From the NCBI GenBank assembly GCA_025084515.1, contig JAJAGP010000178.1, positions 248,001 to 312,000 of the forward strand: DNA of 64,000 bases. The letters run 5' to 3'. The translations under genes and the position numbers were made by a program. The notes under the pieces are model-generated. The model worked only from the letters and a program-made list of their open reading frames with translations. It did not search any database and had not been told where the DNA came from. Below, in pieces: positions 25,879-39,600 of this stretch. Source of the DNA: Ancistrus triradiatus (Eukaryota > Chordata > Actinopteri > Siluriformes > Loricariidae). The stretch's first letter is position 1, and each line of letters starts with the position of its first letter.

Positions 25879-28800
25879 ATGCAAAACCCCTACAATAACC
25901 ACATAAATCTATAGAAAGTTCTCAATCCAGTCATTACCCTTATCAGTTGAGTCTGTTTACATTAAGGGGGAAACGGCAAAACATGACTCATTCAGTGCTA
26001 CATTCTAACAATTCTGGCAAATGCTGTGAAATCCCCATTTGACTAATGGTTAACAGTGCTCACTTCTGGTGTTCACTTCAAGCTAATCATACTTAGGCTA
26101 GCCAGCCTAAAGCAGCACAAATAGCTCATTATCAGGTTAAGCTTACGGTTTTCTTTCAGATCATTGCCTACTAAACACTCAGCTCACATCAGACTCTGTC
26201 TTTGGGCTGCCTGTGGGAATGTATTGTATGAAGTAAAAGAAAAAGGCATTTAAATAATGACCAACTGAGGGGGAAGTAATTAAATTCTTTATCAGTTCCA
26301 ATGACAAACTCACCGATAATAACTGAGAAAAAGAAAGTTGGGAGAAAAAGGCAGCTGATCTCGAAGTGGCATTTTTCTGGCAATTATCCAAGAATAATGT
26401 TATAATGTGTAATTACCCCGGCCTAGTTTCAGAGCTTGACCATTTGCAAAGTGTCAAAATAGAAACCTTTAAGTTCCAGGATATGCAGAAACACTGATAA
26501 ACTGTGAACCTTCAAAGAATACACTATGCTACCTGAATGCATTCTGCAACAGCATATACCTAGCTGCTCTTCTTCTGTAATGCTCAAAAAAAGAAAAAGA
26601 AACAGAGCAAATAGTTGCAGTAAACATCTGACCACATCCTCTTCATATTTTACACAAATGTCCTGTTCACATGCCATTTCTGAGAAAACACTTAAAATTA
26701 GCAATGACACGTTGTGATCTGCAGTTGCAGCCTTGCCTGGACTTTTTTTCTTTTATTATAGTTATCTAAATTTAAGCTCAAGACATTTTGAGAATAAGCT
26801 GCTCGAAGTGTGAATTAATGACTATACTTGAATAGACAATTACAACCTCCTCTCCAATGGAAAAGCAACCTATCTGTGCTACTGACTATGGATCTCATCT
26901 CCTCCCTCATAGGTTGTGCTTGCCCTTATCCCCTTATTATATATCATCTCTCCTTGGTTGCATGTCTCTGACTAGCTCCATACCTGCAGAAGTCAGAGGT
27001 AGCTGTGTGACACACCTCTGAGGTGGTGGTGGTGTGATACACCACCACAGCTGTGGGACCTGCTGAGATACTGTTAGCCCACCTGCTCAGTTTTCCACTC
27101 TAAACAACCTACTCAATGTTCACAATAACACAATGAGGAAAATAAACAGCTGCATTTGCGTCAAAAGTGTGCACAATGACTGTCCTCAAATGCATCAATA
27201 TTTGCTTGAACATTTTTTTCCAAAACAAGGGGCATTAATATGCAGTTGGTTTCCACTTTGTTGCTACAGCTGCCTTAACTGGGAAGATTTCTACTACATT
27301 TAAAATATGACTGTGGGTATTGGGCCATGTTAGCCAATAAGGCTGGTTCACAGGGGGCATTCTATCCTTCTAAAAGGTGTTTTATGGGATTGGAGCTCTG
27401 TGTAACTTGGAAAGGTGCCATTACGGGTAACAGTGGTAGGTTGAATGTTACTGAATTATGTAGTATAACCCATGCTTCTACTAATGTATTCCATTACAGT
27501 GTAGCATTGGATTCGGCTAAAACAGCAGAAATAGCTGTATTATTAAAAGTTGAATGTAAAATCACTTTTTAGAAATCAAGAAGCAAGAAATGAGACAACA
27601 TTCACACCACTTCATTCAAACCATACAGAAAAAGAAAACACAGAAAGATCTTTGTTTTTAAGATGTTGAGCAGTATCTCCATGAAACATACAATACATGG
27701 AACAGATTTTCACAGCATCTACAGTAGCTCCTGCTAAACATGGTTAAGAGATTCTCCCAAAAAAGAAGAAATCCACAATTGTGTTTAGATTCATGTACTT
27801 ATTTATTAGTGTCAAAAGATTCTTCTTCAATGCTTCTGCTTTTTAAGTCTGATTTAATATTGCATGCACCCCGTATCTGAAGGTCTCTTGGCCCTAAACA
27901 CCATGAAAGACACTTCACTCAGTCACTCCCTTATCCCTTAACTGTTTTTTTTTTTTTAAACTTTTTTTCTCTCACCCAAGTTTACATAAAAATGTTGAAT
28001 ACATCAAATTTCTCGGCTTAATGTTATTCAGGCTCCATTTGGTTGGAGCAATTGTACACTCAGATATGGGGCTGATGATGAGGAAGCATGTACAACACAG
28101 ACTCAGGATGTAGAACACAGGAACCTCCTGAGAGTGCTATTAGTGGCAGCTTCCCCAGGACTGCTTACTACCACTACACCACTTATCTCCTAATGGATTG
28201 TGGGTATCAAGGCAATGATCACTGCAATAAGGGTCTAGGCCATCAAAGCAGCTCCTCAGTATTTGTCCTAATTTTGAAATCAGAGATAACGTCTATGGCC
28301 AAGATGAGCCTGTGTGTGCCCTTTTCCAGTCACAAAGAGAAAGAGTAAAAGACAAAGAGCAAGAATGAAATATGGGGAACAGTTGGTCGTAAGGAACATA
28401 TGGAATCTGCTTATTCTTCCTATTTACTGAATTCATAAATGCAACTGCTAAATGCTAATTTTGGAAAATTTCAAATATGTTCCAAAATTATCCTAAACAT
28501 TTTGCAACCCATGTTTAAATAATAAATAAATGATTCAACAGGGTGGAAAGAACACAGTGGCTCGAGAGAACACAGTTGCAGGTGTAAGCACGCACTTGAT
28601 GGGATGCCAGTTCATCAAACGGCTTGAAGAGGTACCCTACCTGGGTAATGGGTCTGACCTGGCCAATATGCACCCAATATGCACAGTCATACTCAAGTCA
28701 GGGGCTGTAAAGGCAATTCCATTCTTTTCCACACTATGCTAGTACTGGGTTGGACACATTTGGATTTCAGAACTGCCTTAATTCTTCATCGCATAGATTC

Positions 28801-29472
28801 AAATAGGTGCTGGAAATATTCCTCAAAGACTGTGGTCCATACTGATATCACAGCATTACACGGTCGCTTCAGATTTGTCGGCTGCACATCCATGATACGA
28901 ATTTCGCGTTCCATGCTCTGGTAACTGTAGAGGCCTCTGGTGATCCTGTATGAACTGTAGTCTTAGAAGCTAGTTTTTATCTGAGTGTCACCTGGTATGG
29001 CCTTCTGCTGCTGTAGCCCATCTGCTTCAAGGTTCAATGTTTTGTGCATTCAGAGATGCTCTTCTGCATAACTCAGTTGTATTGGGTGGTTATTTGAGCT
29101 ACTCTTGAATTTATATCAGCTGGCACCAGTCTGGCAATTCTCCTCTGAACTCTGGAATCAAAAAGCTTTCTTGCCCAGAGAACTGCTGCTCACTGGATAT
29201 TTAATTTTTTGGACCATTCTCTGTAAACCCTAGACATGGTTATGTGTGAAAATCTCAGAAGAGCAGCTTTTTCTGATATACTCAGATCTACACATCTAGC
29301 ACCAACAACCAGGACATGTTCAGAGTCACTTAAATCACCTTTCCTTTCCCATTCTGATGCTCAGTTTGAACTTCAACAGGTTATCCTGACCATGTCTACG
29401 TGCCTGAATGCATTGAGTTGCTGGCAAGTGATGGGCAGATTAGACATGTGTAAGTAAGAAAGTGGCCGGTGA

Positions 29473-29521
<49 letters not shown>

Positions 29522-32500
29522 CACAGTGGTGCTTCAAAGATTGTGAACCATTTAGAATTTTCTCTATTTCTGCATAAATATGACATCAACAGATATTCAC
29601 ATGTCCTACAAGTAGATAAAGAGAACCCAGTTAAACAAATGAGACAAAATTATACTTTGTCATTTATTTATTGAGGAAAATGATCCAATATTACATTAAT
29701 ATTAGTGAGTGGCAAAAGTATGTGAACCTCTGGGATTAGCAGTTAATTTGAAGGTGAAATTCAGTCAGGTGTTCAATCAAGGTGGGCACCTTGTTTTACT
29801 TAAAGAACAGGGATCTATCAAAGTTTGCTCTTCACAACACGTTTGTGGAAATGTATCATGACACAAACAGTAGATTTATGAGGACCTCAGAAAAAGAATT
29901 GTTGATGCTCATCAGGCTGTAAAAGGTTACAAAACCATCTCTAAAGAGTTTGGACTCCACCCATCCACAGTCAGACAGATTGTGTACAAATGGAGGAAAT
30001 TCAAAACCATTGTTACCCTCCCCAGGAGTGGTCGACCAACAAAGATCACTCCAAGAGTAAGGCGTGTAATAGTTGGCGAGGTCACAAAGGACCCCAGGGT
30101 AACTTCTAAGCAACTGAATGCCTCTCTCACATTGGCTAATGTTAATGTTCATGAGTCCAACATCAAAATAACACTAAACAACACACCCCCATGGCAGGGT
30201 AGCAAGGAGAAAGCCACTGCTCTCCAAAAAGAACATTGCTGCTCATCTGCAGTTTGCTAAAGATCATGTGGACAAGCCAGAACATTATTGGAAGAATGTT
30301 TTATGGATGGATGAGACCAAAATAGAACTTTTTGGTTTAAAAGAAAAACGTTATGTTTGGAGAAAGGAAAACACTGCATTCCAGCATAAGAACCTTATCC
30401 CATCTGTGAAACATGGTGGTGGTAGTATCATGGGTTGAGCCTGTTTTGCTGCATCTGGGCCAGGACAGCTTACCATCACTGATGGAACAATGAATTCTGA
30501 ATTATATCAGAGAATTCTAAAGGAAAAGGTCAGGACATCTGTCCATGAACTGAATCTCAAAAGAAGGTGAGTCATGCAGCAAGACAACAACCCTAAGCAC
30601 ACAAGTCGTTCTACCAAAGAAAGGTTAAATAAGAATAAAGTTAAAGTTTTGGAATGGCCAAAGTCCTGACCTTAATCCAAATGAAATGTGGTGGAAGGAC
30701 CTGAAGTGAGCAGTTAATGTGAGGAAACCAACCAAAATCCCAGAGCTGAAGCTGTTCTGTATGGAGGAATGGGCTAAAATTCCTCTAAGCTGGACTGATC
30801 AACAGTTACAGGAAACGTTTAGTTGCAGTTATTGCTGCACAGGGGGGTCACACCAGATACTGAAAGCAAAGGTTCACATTCTTTTGCCCCTCACTAATAT
30901 GTAATATTGTCTTATTTTCCTCAATAAATAAATGACCAAGTATAATATTTATGTCTCATTTGTTTAACTGGGTTCTAAAAATCTGATGATGTTTTAGGTC
31001 ATATTTATGCAGAAATATAGACAAACAAAGAGAAAGACAGAGGGGTGGGGGTGTGCTGTTTCTGCACTAACCTGTGTCCTGGGAGCATGTGGGATTGAGG
31101 GCAGAAGCAGCCAGTCTGGCCATCATTGGTGATATCAGTCCCTTACTGGCTGAGATCTTCTCCATGATGGATGAAGCAGAATAAGAGGTTGGTGTGGAGG
31201 CTGCCTCTCCAACTGAGCTACAGCTTGGTGCTACAGAGTCTCGAGGTGTGGAGTAGGCACCGGAGCTTGCAGAAGAAATCATGCCAGCAGCCGCTGGTGG
31301 CATTTGCAAAGGCAGCCTGGTCAGGAGAGGGAAGAATGGGTTGGACGCCCCACTAAGGCTGTTGCTTGAGAGTGCCAGAGACACAGGCAAATTGCTGGGT
31401 AAAGCCTGTGAGAGCAACGTGGACATACGGCTAGAAGCAGGTAAAGCAGTAGTGGGCTTGGTGCTGGGACTGGAGGAGTTGGCTGTAGTGGGCGTGGGCA
31501 TCAAATGCGACATGGTGGAGGACTGCTGTGTGGTGGGTGAGGCGCTTAGGCTGGAGTTCTTGCTGCTGATGGCCGAGAAGTCCACCAGATCATCATTGCT
31601 AGACTCCTCATGCTCCTCCTTGGGCAGGAGGTACGAAGAGGTGAGGCCCAGCATGCCAGAGGAGCGGACATGGCGGCGCTCATGCTTACGCTTGTGTGAT
31701 GTCATTTGGCTGGTGGAGGTGAAGGTGAAGCCACAGCCCTGGCGGATGCAGTGGAAGTGGTTGGTTGCCTTGCTGTATACACAGCCATCATACTTGCATT
31801 CCTCATACTTGTAAAACTTCTTGAAGCCATCCTTGGCATATGCATCATCTTTGATGTGATAGCTCTTGTGCTTCTCAATGTCACATTTGTTCTTGAAAGT
31901 GAAGGTGCACCCAGGACGCCTGACAAAGATACACAACCTATATTATCCATATGCTAACCATGGCAATTGTTATCTTTTTCATTAAGGACATTAGCTATTC
32001 CAGAATATCACATCCTTTGTTAACTGTAATTCTGGAAAGGAAAGGAAAGGAGGATTATAGAAGCATGATAACTAGCCATATCACCATAATTTTCCTAACT
32101 TTTTTTCACTAAGCTTTCAGTATCAACCATTACACATTTGATTTGTTATATATTTGGTATTCTTGCTTGATTGGCAACCATGACAAGAGGCATATATTGT
32201 GACTGAGACATTAGCATATTTCCTAAGATTTACAAATTCCCAAGCAAAATTTCATTTCATTCATTTAGATTGGACAATTTAGACGAGACATTTAATGATC
32301 AAGATGTTTATGGCAGACACAAACAAGAGTGACACATTTTTTACTGACTGAAAACGGAAAAAACCTACTGAACACCTGACACTTTCTCTGTCATTTTCAC
32401 CCACTTCCTGTCCAAAACTTGCACTTGAATGTGTTTTTGAATGAGATTAGCACAACCTCCAGTGCACCAGAGGTTTTTACACTATTTTTGTAAACTATTT

Positions 32501-33544
32501 AGTTTATATCTAACAGCTGCACATGAGCTTATGGATGTATAACAGTTACTGGCTGTGTGTGTGATTTAACATTTCAGATTTAACTATTTTTTTATTTGAG
32601 GGAAAACAATGTCTTAATCATCAGCTTGGAACCTAAGATAGAAAGATTTTGCTGTATGACAATACATCTGTAAATACATCAAATTTTTACCTGCAGTGAA
32701 AGTGTGTGGTCTTCTGGCCATAGAACTGACAGCTTACAGTGCCACAGTCCTCAGTGGCACGAAACCTCTGGAAGCCATCATTAATCAGCTGTGCATTTTT
32801 CTTGTGGAAATTCTCATGAGTCATGACATCGGAGGTGCTGGTATACACCTTGTTACAGCCCACCTGATGGAAATTAAAGAGAAAAAATAAACAAAGCAAA
32901 GGTGCTTCAAGTGGAAATGGAGAAGGGGCAAACTGCCATAAACATTGTGGCTTTCTAAAAGCTGCAGAGGAGACAAATGAATTCTCTGTTCATTGTCTGG
33001 TGGTGGGCGGATTCTTCATTTCGACAGGATACTGGAAAAAACACTGCTGATTCAACCAAAGAAAACACACTTGGTAATCTATTGTTAAATATGGGGAGTT
33101 TAAAAACCTCAGACATTATATGTACTTAAAACTTACCAAGATTTAAGGTCAAGTTTCTTGAAAAGGCGAGTGACTAATGAGCTATGTAAAGTTTCCTAAC
33201 CCAACACTGTATGTCTGAAAAGGTAAATGACGTGACAGAGCATTTTTTTAAAAAAGGTTGCACTGAGATCATGCTGATGCAACTGAGGTTGTTAAAACAT
33301 CATTGTACAAATAAAATGCAAATAATTCAAAAATATAATTACATAGAGTAAGCAGATAAGCATCGCAATGTTTTTTGACTCATTTTATTTAATTACTTGA
33401 AGACTGATTTCAAATTAATTTGCAAGTAAAAAAGCTTTCAGATCATGCATGGTAGCTACTACATAAGGTTTGCTCACGGACTGTAGTCTAATATTGACCA
33501 CAATAACAAACATAGTCCCTGACCAGGATTGAGCTGATAAGAAA

Positions 33545-33609
<65 letters not shown>

Positions 33610-36600
33610 TATATATATGAATCTCAGGCATCTAACTTCCTCTGCAATGTGTTTCAAATAATAACACAACGTAACTACAAGTGGTCTGGCATTAGAATCT
33701 TCTTCCATTTAAGGTTTTCCACAGATACAACACAGTAGGCAAGGGACACCATCTCTGCCTTGCTGTACCTTACAGATGTAAGATCCAGAGAGGGGGTGTA
33801 GGCACCGATATGTCACTTTCTTTAGTCTGAAATTACCTTACTCAGCAGCAGCGCTCGGGAGCATCAGGGAACCACAGACCAATGTTTAAATTAAAACCAG
33901 CAACTGTATATCATTCATGGCACTTTTCAGCCATGCAAACAGGACAACTTCACCATATTGAGTCAAACAATGAAAAAAATGCCACTCTGCTCCCCACCAC
34001 ATATCAGGAGAATTGGTGCCAACATCTGCTGGTTCTCAGAGCTGTTAAAACAAGAGCTGAAATGTCTAATAACAATTTCTCTGTTAGCAAGGTTTAAAAA
34101 AGAATATATCTTAAGTAATCTTCCTCTCAACATTGCTCCCCACAGGGAAAACGCACTTGGGAGAATGACACCTTGAAAATAAGCAGATGTAAAAAAAATT
34201 AAACAAATCTGTTGGGAGATACTCTTCAAATATCCACCTGGTACTAAAAGATGAAAAATTTTGAGCTTATATAAACAACTAACTGAATGTTATCCATGCC
34301 AATTAAGGAGTGAGAGAGTGTGATGGGAGTGTAGAGCTGTGTCTTATTTATACGTTTTAATTACGCTCTTATTTACTTTATGACACTTTTTGTCAAATGA
34401 ATGGAAACCATTCTTAAATGGTATTTCAGGCCTAATGGAAAAAGCAGAAGAACTGCTACTTCCTTTTATAGACCTAGCTAAGCTGCGGGATCATGGAAAT
34501 GATCTTAGTGTGCCTCTCTCCCTATAGATGGCATAAACTGAAAGATCTTATTAAATTGCTGCCATAACATATAACAGCTCTATTTCATCTAGCAAATGTA
34601 ATATGTAGTAATATCGTAACATGTAATATGTGGTCATTTGATTCCAATAGCAAATTTTATCTGAAGTAGACAGAAGGGTTTTCACTATTTTTCTTTTTAA
34701 AAAATGTCTCTTTAAGAAGTTTCTAACAATCAAAAATAAACATATAGTACAGTGGTTAGCACTGTCATCTTATAGCTCCAGAGGCTTGGGTGCATGTCCC
34801 AGCCTGGTCACTGCCTGTATGGAGTTTGCATGTTTCACCCCATATCTGCATGGGTTTCCTCTGGGTACTTCGGTTTCCTCCCACATTTTGGATATATACA
34901 GTACCTTAGAGTAAAGATGTGAGTGAATGAACGGGCATGTGTTTTATGTGTGTATTTATGTGTGTGCCCAGCGATGAATTGGCATCCTGTCTAGGGTTGG
35001 ATCCAACCTTGCTATCCGTGTTATTGTTGAGGCCCTGGCCCCTTGTGACACTGAACTGGATTAAGTTAGCGAGTGAGAGATCTAAGCATGATTATAACAC
35101 TTGCACTTTTTGTGACTAGTCATAGCAGTATCGTCACAGACTTTCTGGTAATGGTAAATGTGTGCATATATTAATCATAGCAATGTTATGTTATGCTGAT
35201 TTACCTGCATACAGTGATAATGGGTGCTCTTGCCATTGAGGTGGCAGCCATGGTAGTAGACGCTGCAGTCGTCCAGTGGGCTGAAGCGCATGAAACCGTG
35301 CTGCAATGAGTTGTCCCTCTTCTTGTGCATGTTGTAGTGCCTGATCACATCCTGTTTACTGGTGAATCTCTGTCAACAGGAACAGCCAGCTACAGGTTAC
35401 TGACAGGTACAGGTTGTTGTTCTACTGTATATGTGTGGAGGGGGTGATATGCTGTAGAAAACTAGCAACCTTTTTATTTTATCAGTCAGGCAACAGCTGC
35501 AGAGCACAAGCGACAACTGGCACCCAACTTAACAGACTGAATCATGTGTGTAGGAGGCCTCGGACAGATATAGCAAGCATGTGAATTTACTTTTTGCCTC
35601 GCTCTTATTGCACTTAAAACCTGCCAAACCTCCAAAACATTTTAGATGTTCTCAGCTTGTGAGAAATGTTACTGTGCAGTCTCTCAAATTGACAAAGGGA
35701 AATGATCACAAAGCAAGAAAGCAAAATATCAAACAGATTTCCCTTTTAACCCCAGCTGATTGCATTATTAATGCAGACTTTTGCAGTTTTTTTTCTACAC
35801 AAATTGCAACATCATACAAATATGACAGCAACTAAACATAAGCTTATCTTACACAAAATCATAAGGTTATCTTTCACTAGAAAGATAAACCCGTTCATAG
35901 AAATAAATTTAGCAGTTGGATACATATTGTCATATCCTCTTTCATATTTCAGTTGTGATCCAGATTCTGCATGTTTGTGCTGCCATATTTATTTTTGGAT
36001 TCCCACTACCATGTGGGATGAGCATAAGGCCATGAAAGGAAAAACAGGATGGAATAGTGTTGCAGAAAAGGCTGGCCATGGTCGAATAATATCCCCAGCA
36101 CTGATTCATGTAACATTTCATGGGTTATCACTTTCATGAGCCTGCTGTTTTGAACTTTTTTTTTCTTCCATCTACATGACCATCTAAACAGTGTTTAGAT
36201 TTACCATATCTAGCATTAGTCTTTATGTTATTGTGCAAGTCTCCAATTCAATATGTGGCTATTTAATAAACAGGTAATCATATTAGATCCCAAGCTCAAA
36301 GCTCTAAATGGCAGGGGTTAATGAGTACAGAATTTAAGAATGGTGCTTTCTTAAGACAGTTTGAACTGAAACATTATAATGAGATAATTAAAACTGAAGA
36401 GGGAAAAAGTCCCCTCCACAAATATTGGCACCCCTGATAAAGATGAGTAAAGGGTTAGACCAAACTGACATTGTGCTGAATTGCCTTAATCTCACACTGG
36501 AAAATGAGCCATGTCCAACCTTTAATTGAAGTAAATTTAGTCTGAGAAAAAAAATCGCTCATGAAGAAATAATTATTATATCAAAACCACGTGTGCCACA

Positions 36601-39600
36601 ACTATTAGCACCCCTAGAAATTCTTAGAAACAAAATGCAACTGGAAGCATTTTTCTATGTATAATTTACTTTTTTAAGTTTATCAAAGTGTTTAGGAAAT
36701 AGGAACTTTCAAGCAGTAATCCATGACTTTCTGTTTCCCTTTGTTAAATATGAGGGTGCTCTAGTAAAAACACAATCCAAGTAAGAGAAAAGTGTGTTTA
36801 CCTTGGAATGGCTATAAAAAGTAGCTACTCACCTGAAAATGCCTACAAGGATTAACAAGGATCAGGGATCCTTGTGCATTTTTTTGGACAGGATTTTTGG
36901 AGAAATGTTGGAGAGTTACAGAAAAAGTAACATCTTGGGGTCACCAAGTCTCAAAATCTACTATCCAATCTACTATCTGCATGCCACGAGATTATAAGAC
37001 AGGCTTGCCAGGAAAAATACTATTGGGACTTTAACTACAGGTGAAATTAAAATTAAGTTGGGTTTGGTGTATAAAGAATAACGACTTCACTGAAAAGCAC
37101 CTGATATCCAGTGTTGGAGAAAGTATTACATTCAGGAGTGCCAATAATGTGGCACATGTGGTTTTGACAAAATTAATTATGAACAACAGTCAGACAACAC
37201 TGACTTGAATTAACAAGTCAGGGCTATATATACTCTTGAGATCTTTGAAATAAAGTAAACTTTATTTATAGAAATCACTCTTAACAGTCTGTTAAATTAA
37301 ACTAAAACTTTAGTTAAGTCTTTTAGTTCAAATGGTTAACATTTTTTTCGCCATTTTGGTATATAAAACAAAAAAAGAAAAAAACATCATATGGCCCCTA
37401 GAACCATGTAGGAGTAATGTAGATGCAAATTTCCTAATCATACATCATCAATAGGATGTGATTGGTAAACTTAATTATACAGCTCTTGACTGTAAATCAA
37501 CCTTTGACTATGTTGTGACAGAGGAACTTACCTGGTAATTGCATTCAGGGTCCATGCAATGATAATGCTCCCTGTACTGATAAGCACAGTGCACATGTCC
37601 ACAGTGCTGGCTCCCTGAAAACCTGCAAATGAACATAATCAACACAAAACCATTACAGCCGTGTTTTCACAATAAAGTGACTAAAGATATCCAACTCCAA
37701 ATAATCATTGCCACTTTAGAAGAAACATTTTTGTGTGCAATTAAAAGCATGACCTTTCCTCAACGTTTCAAATGAGTGATTTCCACTGCTAGCAAGAAAG
37801 TAAAATGTGACCTCTAGCTATACAGAGCTAAGCTTTAAAGGGCACTTTAGCCTTTTATCCTCAATTGATAAATACCCTCACACTGACAAAATCATCTTCA
37901 CGGAGCACAGAGACATTACAGGCGATTACAAACACGTATGGAAAGGAGATCTCTTACCTACCCACACTCCCACAACCATGTGATTACAATTCACACTTCA
38001 GTCACAGCAATCTAAACCAAATTAGTTCCATTGGCTTCAGAAGCAGTATGCAGACTCTTATTAAACTGTAACCCCAGACGTGATTCACTCATTTGCCTGT
38101 GCTTTAAACCCTGCCAAATCAGCGCACGACACTCCAGGTTAACAGGCTGTGCTTTAATCAGAGAAAGGTTAGGCCTAATAGAAAGGTTTGAGCATGTCTG
38201 CTTGCCACCCCCCACCCCCCTCACTCATGGTGTCTGACTGGCCTGGGCTGCCACAGATTGGCACTGCTTTAAAGAGACCCATTTCCTGAGTGTTTACAGG
38301 CTGATTATAACCCTTACGATGATGACTGTTAAAAACCTCCAATTACAGCTCAAAACACATAAATAAACATTTGCGTTACTGCTGCCAAGAGGACCATCTG
38401 CCAAAGTAGAGGGAAAAAGTAATAGAATTTTCCTCATAGACTGAGTCTATCCCAAGGCTGCTTTACTGATCTCACTGCTGAGTTCATTATGGCAAATCCA
38501 AAATTGAATTGTATCTGGTGTTCGGACTTTTTAGGGCTTCAGGTGCTATTGCTTAAAAAAACAAACCAAAAAAAAAAGCCAAATTAATGCAAGGTACAAT
38601 CCAGGCCGTGCCTAACAGGCCCCAAGAGTGACAAACTCACACATTCCTGTTTCCATTCAGCCTTGTGTATGTTAACCCCTCTGGGAGTGCAGCCCTCCCC
38701 TCCACTCAACAGCTAGCCATATCACTTTGCACAATTCCCTCTCGCCATGTCAGGGGACTAATGGGCCGCTGCTATTCAGCAGCCGATTAAATATTAATAT
38801 CGTCATGATACAGAGATTGCCACACATCTCCTGTTACAATGATGATCAAAGTGCAGAGCAACGGTTGTTGCAAGAAATATTTAAAAAGCAAAACTGGAAC
38901 AAAATGCTACCAAGGAAGCCCTTTATACCTCAAACCCTGGAGAAGCCCAGAGGTAAAGAATTCTTCCCATTCCTATTTCTGAGGAGTCAGGGAGGGGACA
39001 AATTTATCAAGGTGTTTTTATAGCGTGTGCCCTCATAAGTATAGAAGCCAGTGATGATCACCCCCCAACCCCTTCAAGATGTACCAGGCTGCATTTGTCC
39101 TTTTTATGAGTTCTCATTTTCCTTTTTTCTCCCCCTTTTCTTTCCTTTCTTATTTTCCCCAACACGGAAATTGAAACTGTATCTGGGCTTATCTGCTGCC
39201 TCCCCACGCATCAACTGCCGAGATGTTTAGACAAATTTTATGCATTATGCAGTGCAAATATCAAAACAGTTCTTGGCAGTGCCAGCAGAAGCCTCATTAA
39301 AAATTCCTTAATTAAATCTTCTTGCAAAATGTAATCAGTCCAAGGAGGGTTTTTGTGTGTGTGCACGAGTAACTGCGTGTGTCTGTTAGTGCCAGGGCTT
39401 TGATTTGTGGCCTTCATGTTACAGCTTGGGAGACTAATCATTTACGCCACAGCCTCAGCCTCTCTGCCTTCTGAAACATCATTTTTCTTTCTTTAAAACC
39501 TTAATAAATAAACAAATAATAATCACATTTGTGGTGCAATGGCAAAATGAACACGCAGCATGAAGTGTACTGAATCTTGATGCTTTGTCTGGAGTTGTAA

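Larger units (their letters stand above)
24904..28739 (-). other. casz1: Long intron between E7 and E8, distal part
   Basis: No exon recognised. Contains an inverted repeat at 25541-25694, a (TG)n tract at 25839-25874 and a short GTGGTGGTGT hairpin near 27025. Scattered open frames are short and without similarity. Confidence 0.55.
32864..35204 (-). other. casz1: Intron between E5 and E6
   Basis: Holds a (CA)n tract (33555-33605) and a SINE-like repeat (34745-35080). The remainder shows no exon or RNA gene. Confidence 0.55.

Noticed and set aside
27018..27050. Short hairpin GTGGTGGTGT...ACACCACCAC
   Set aside because: Only about ten base pairs in a simple GTG-rich context; expected by chance in such sequence.
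27327..27572. 81-codon plus-strand frame in the E7/E8 intron
   Set aside because: No similarity, atypical composition and no supporting signals.
31281..31814. Plus-strand frame of 177 codons
   Set aside because: Antisense shadow of casz1 exon E7, without similarity to a known protein.
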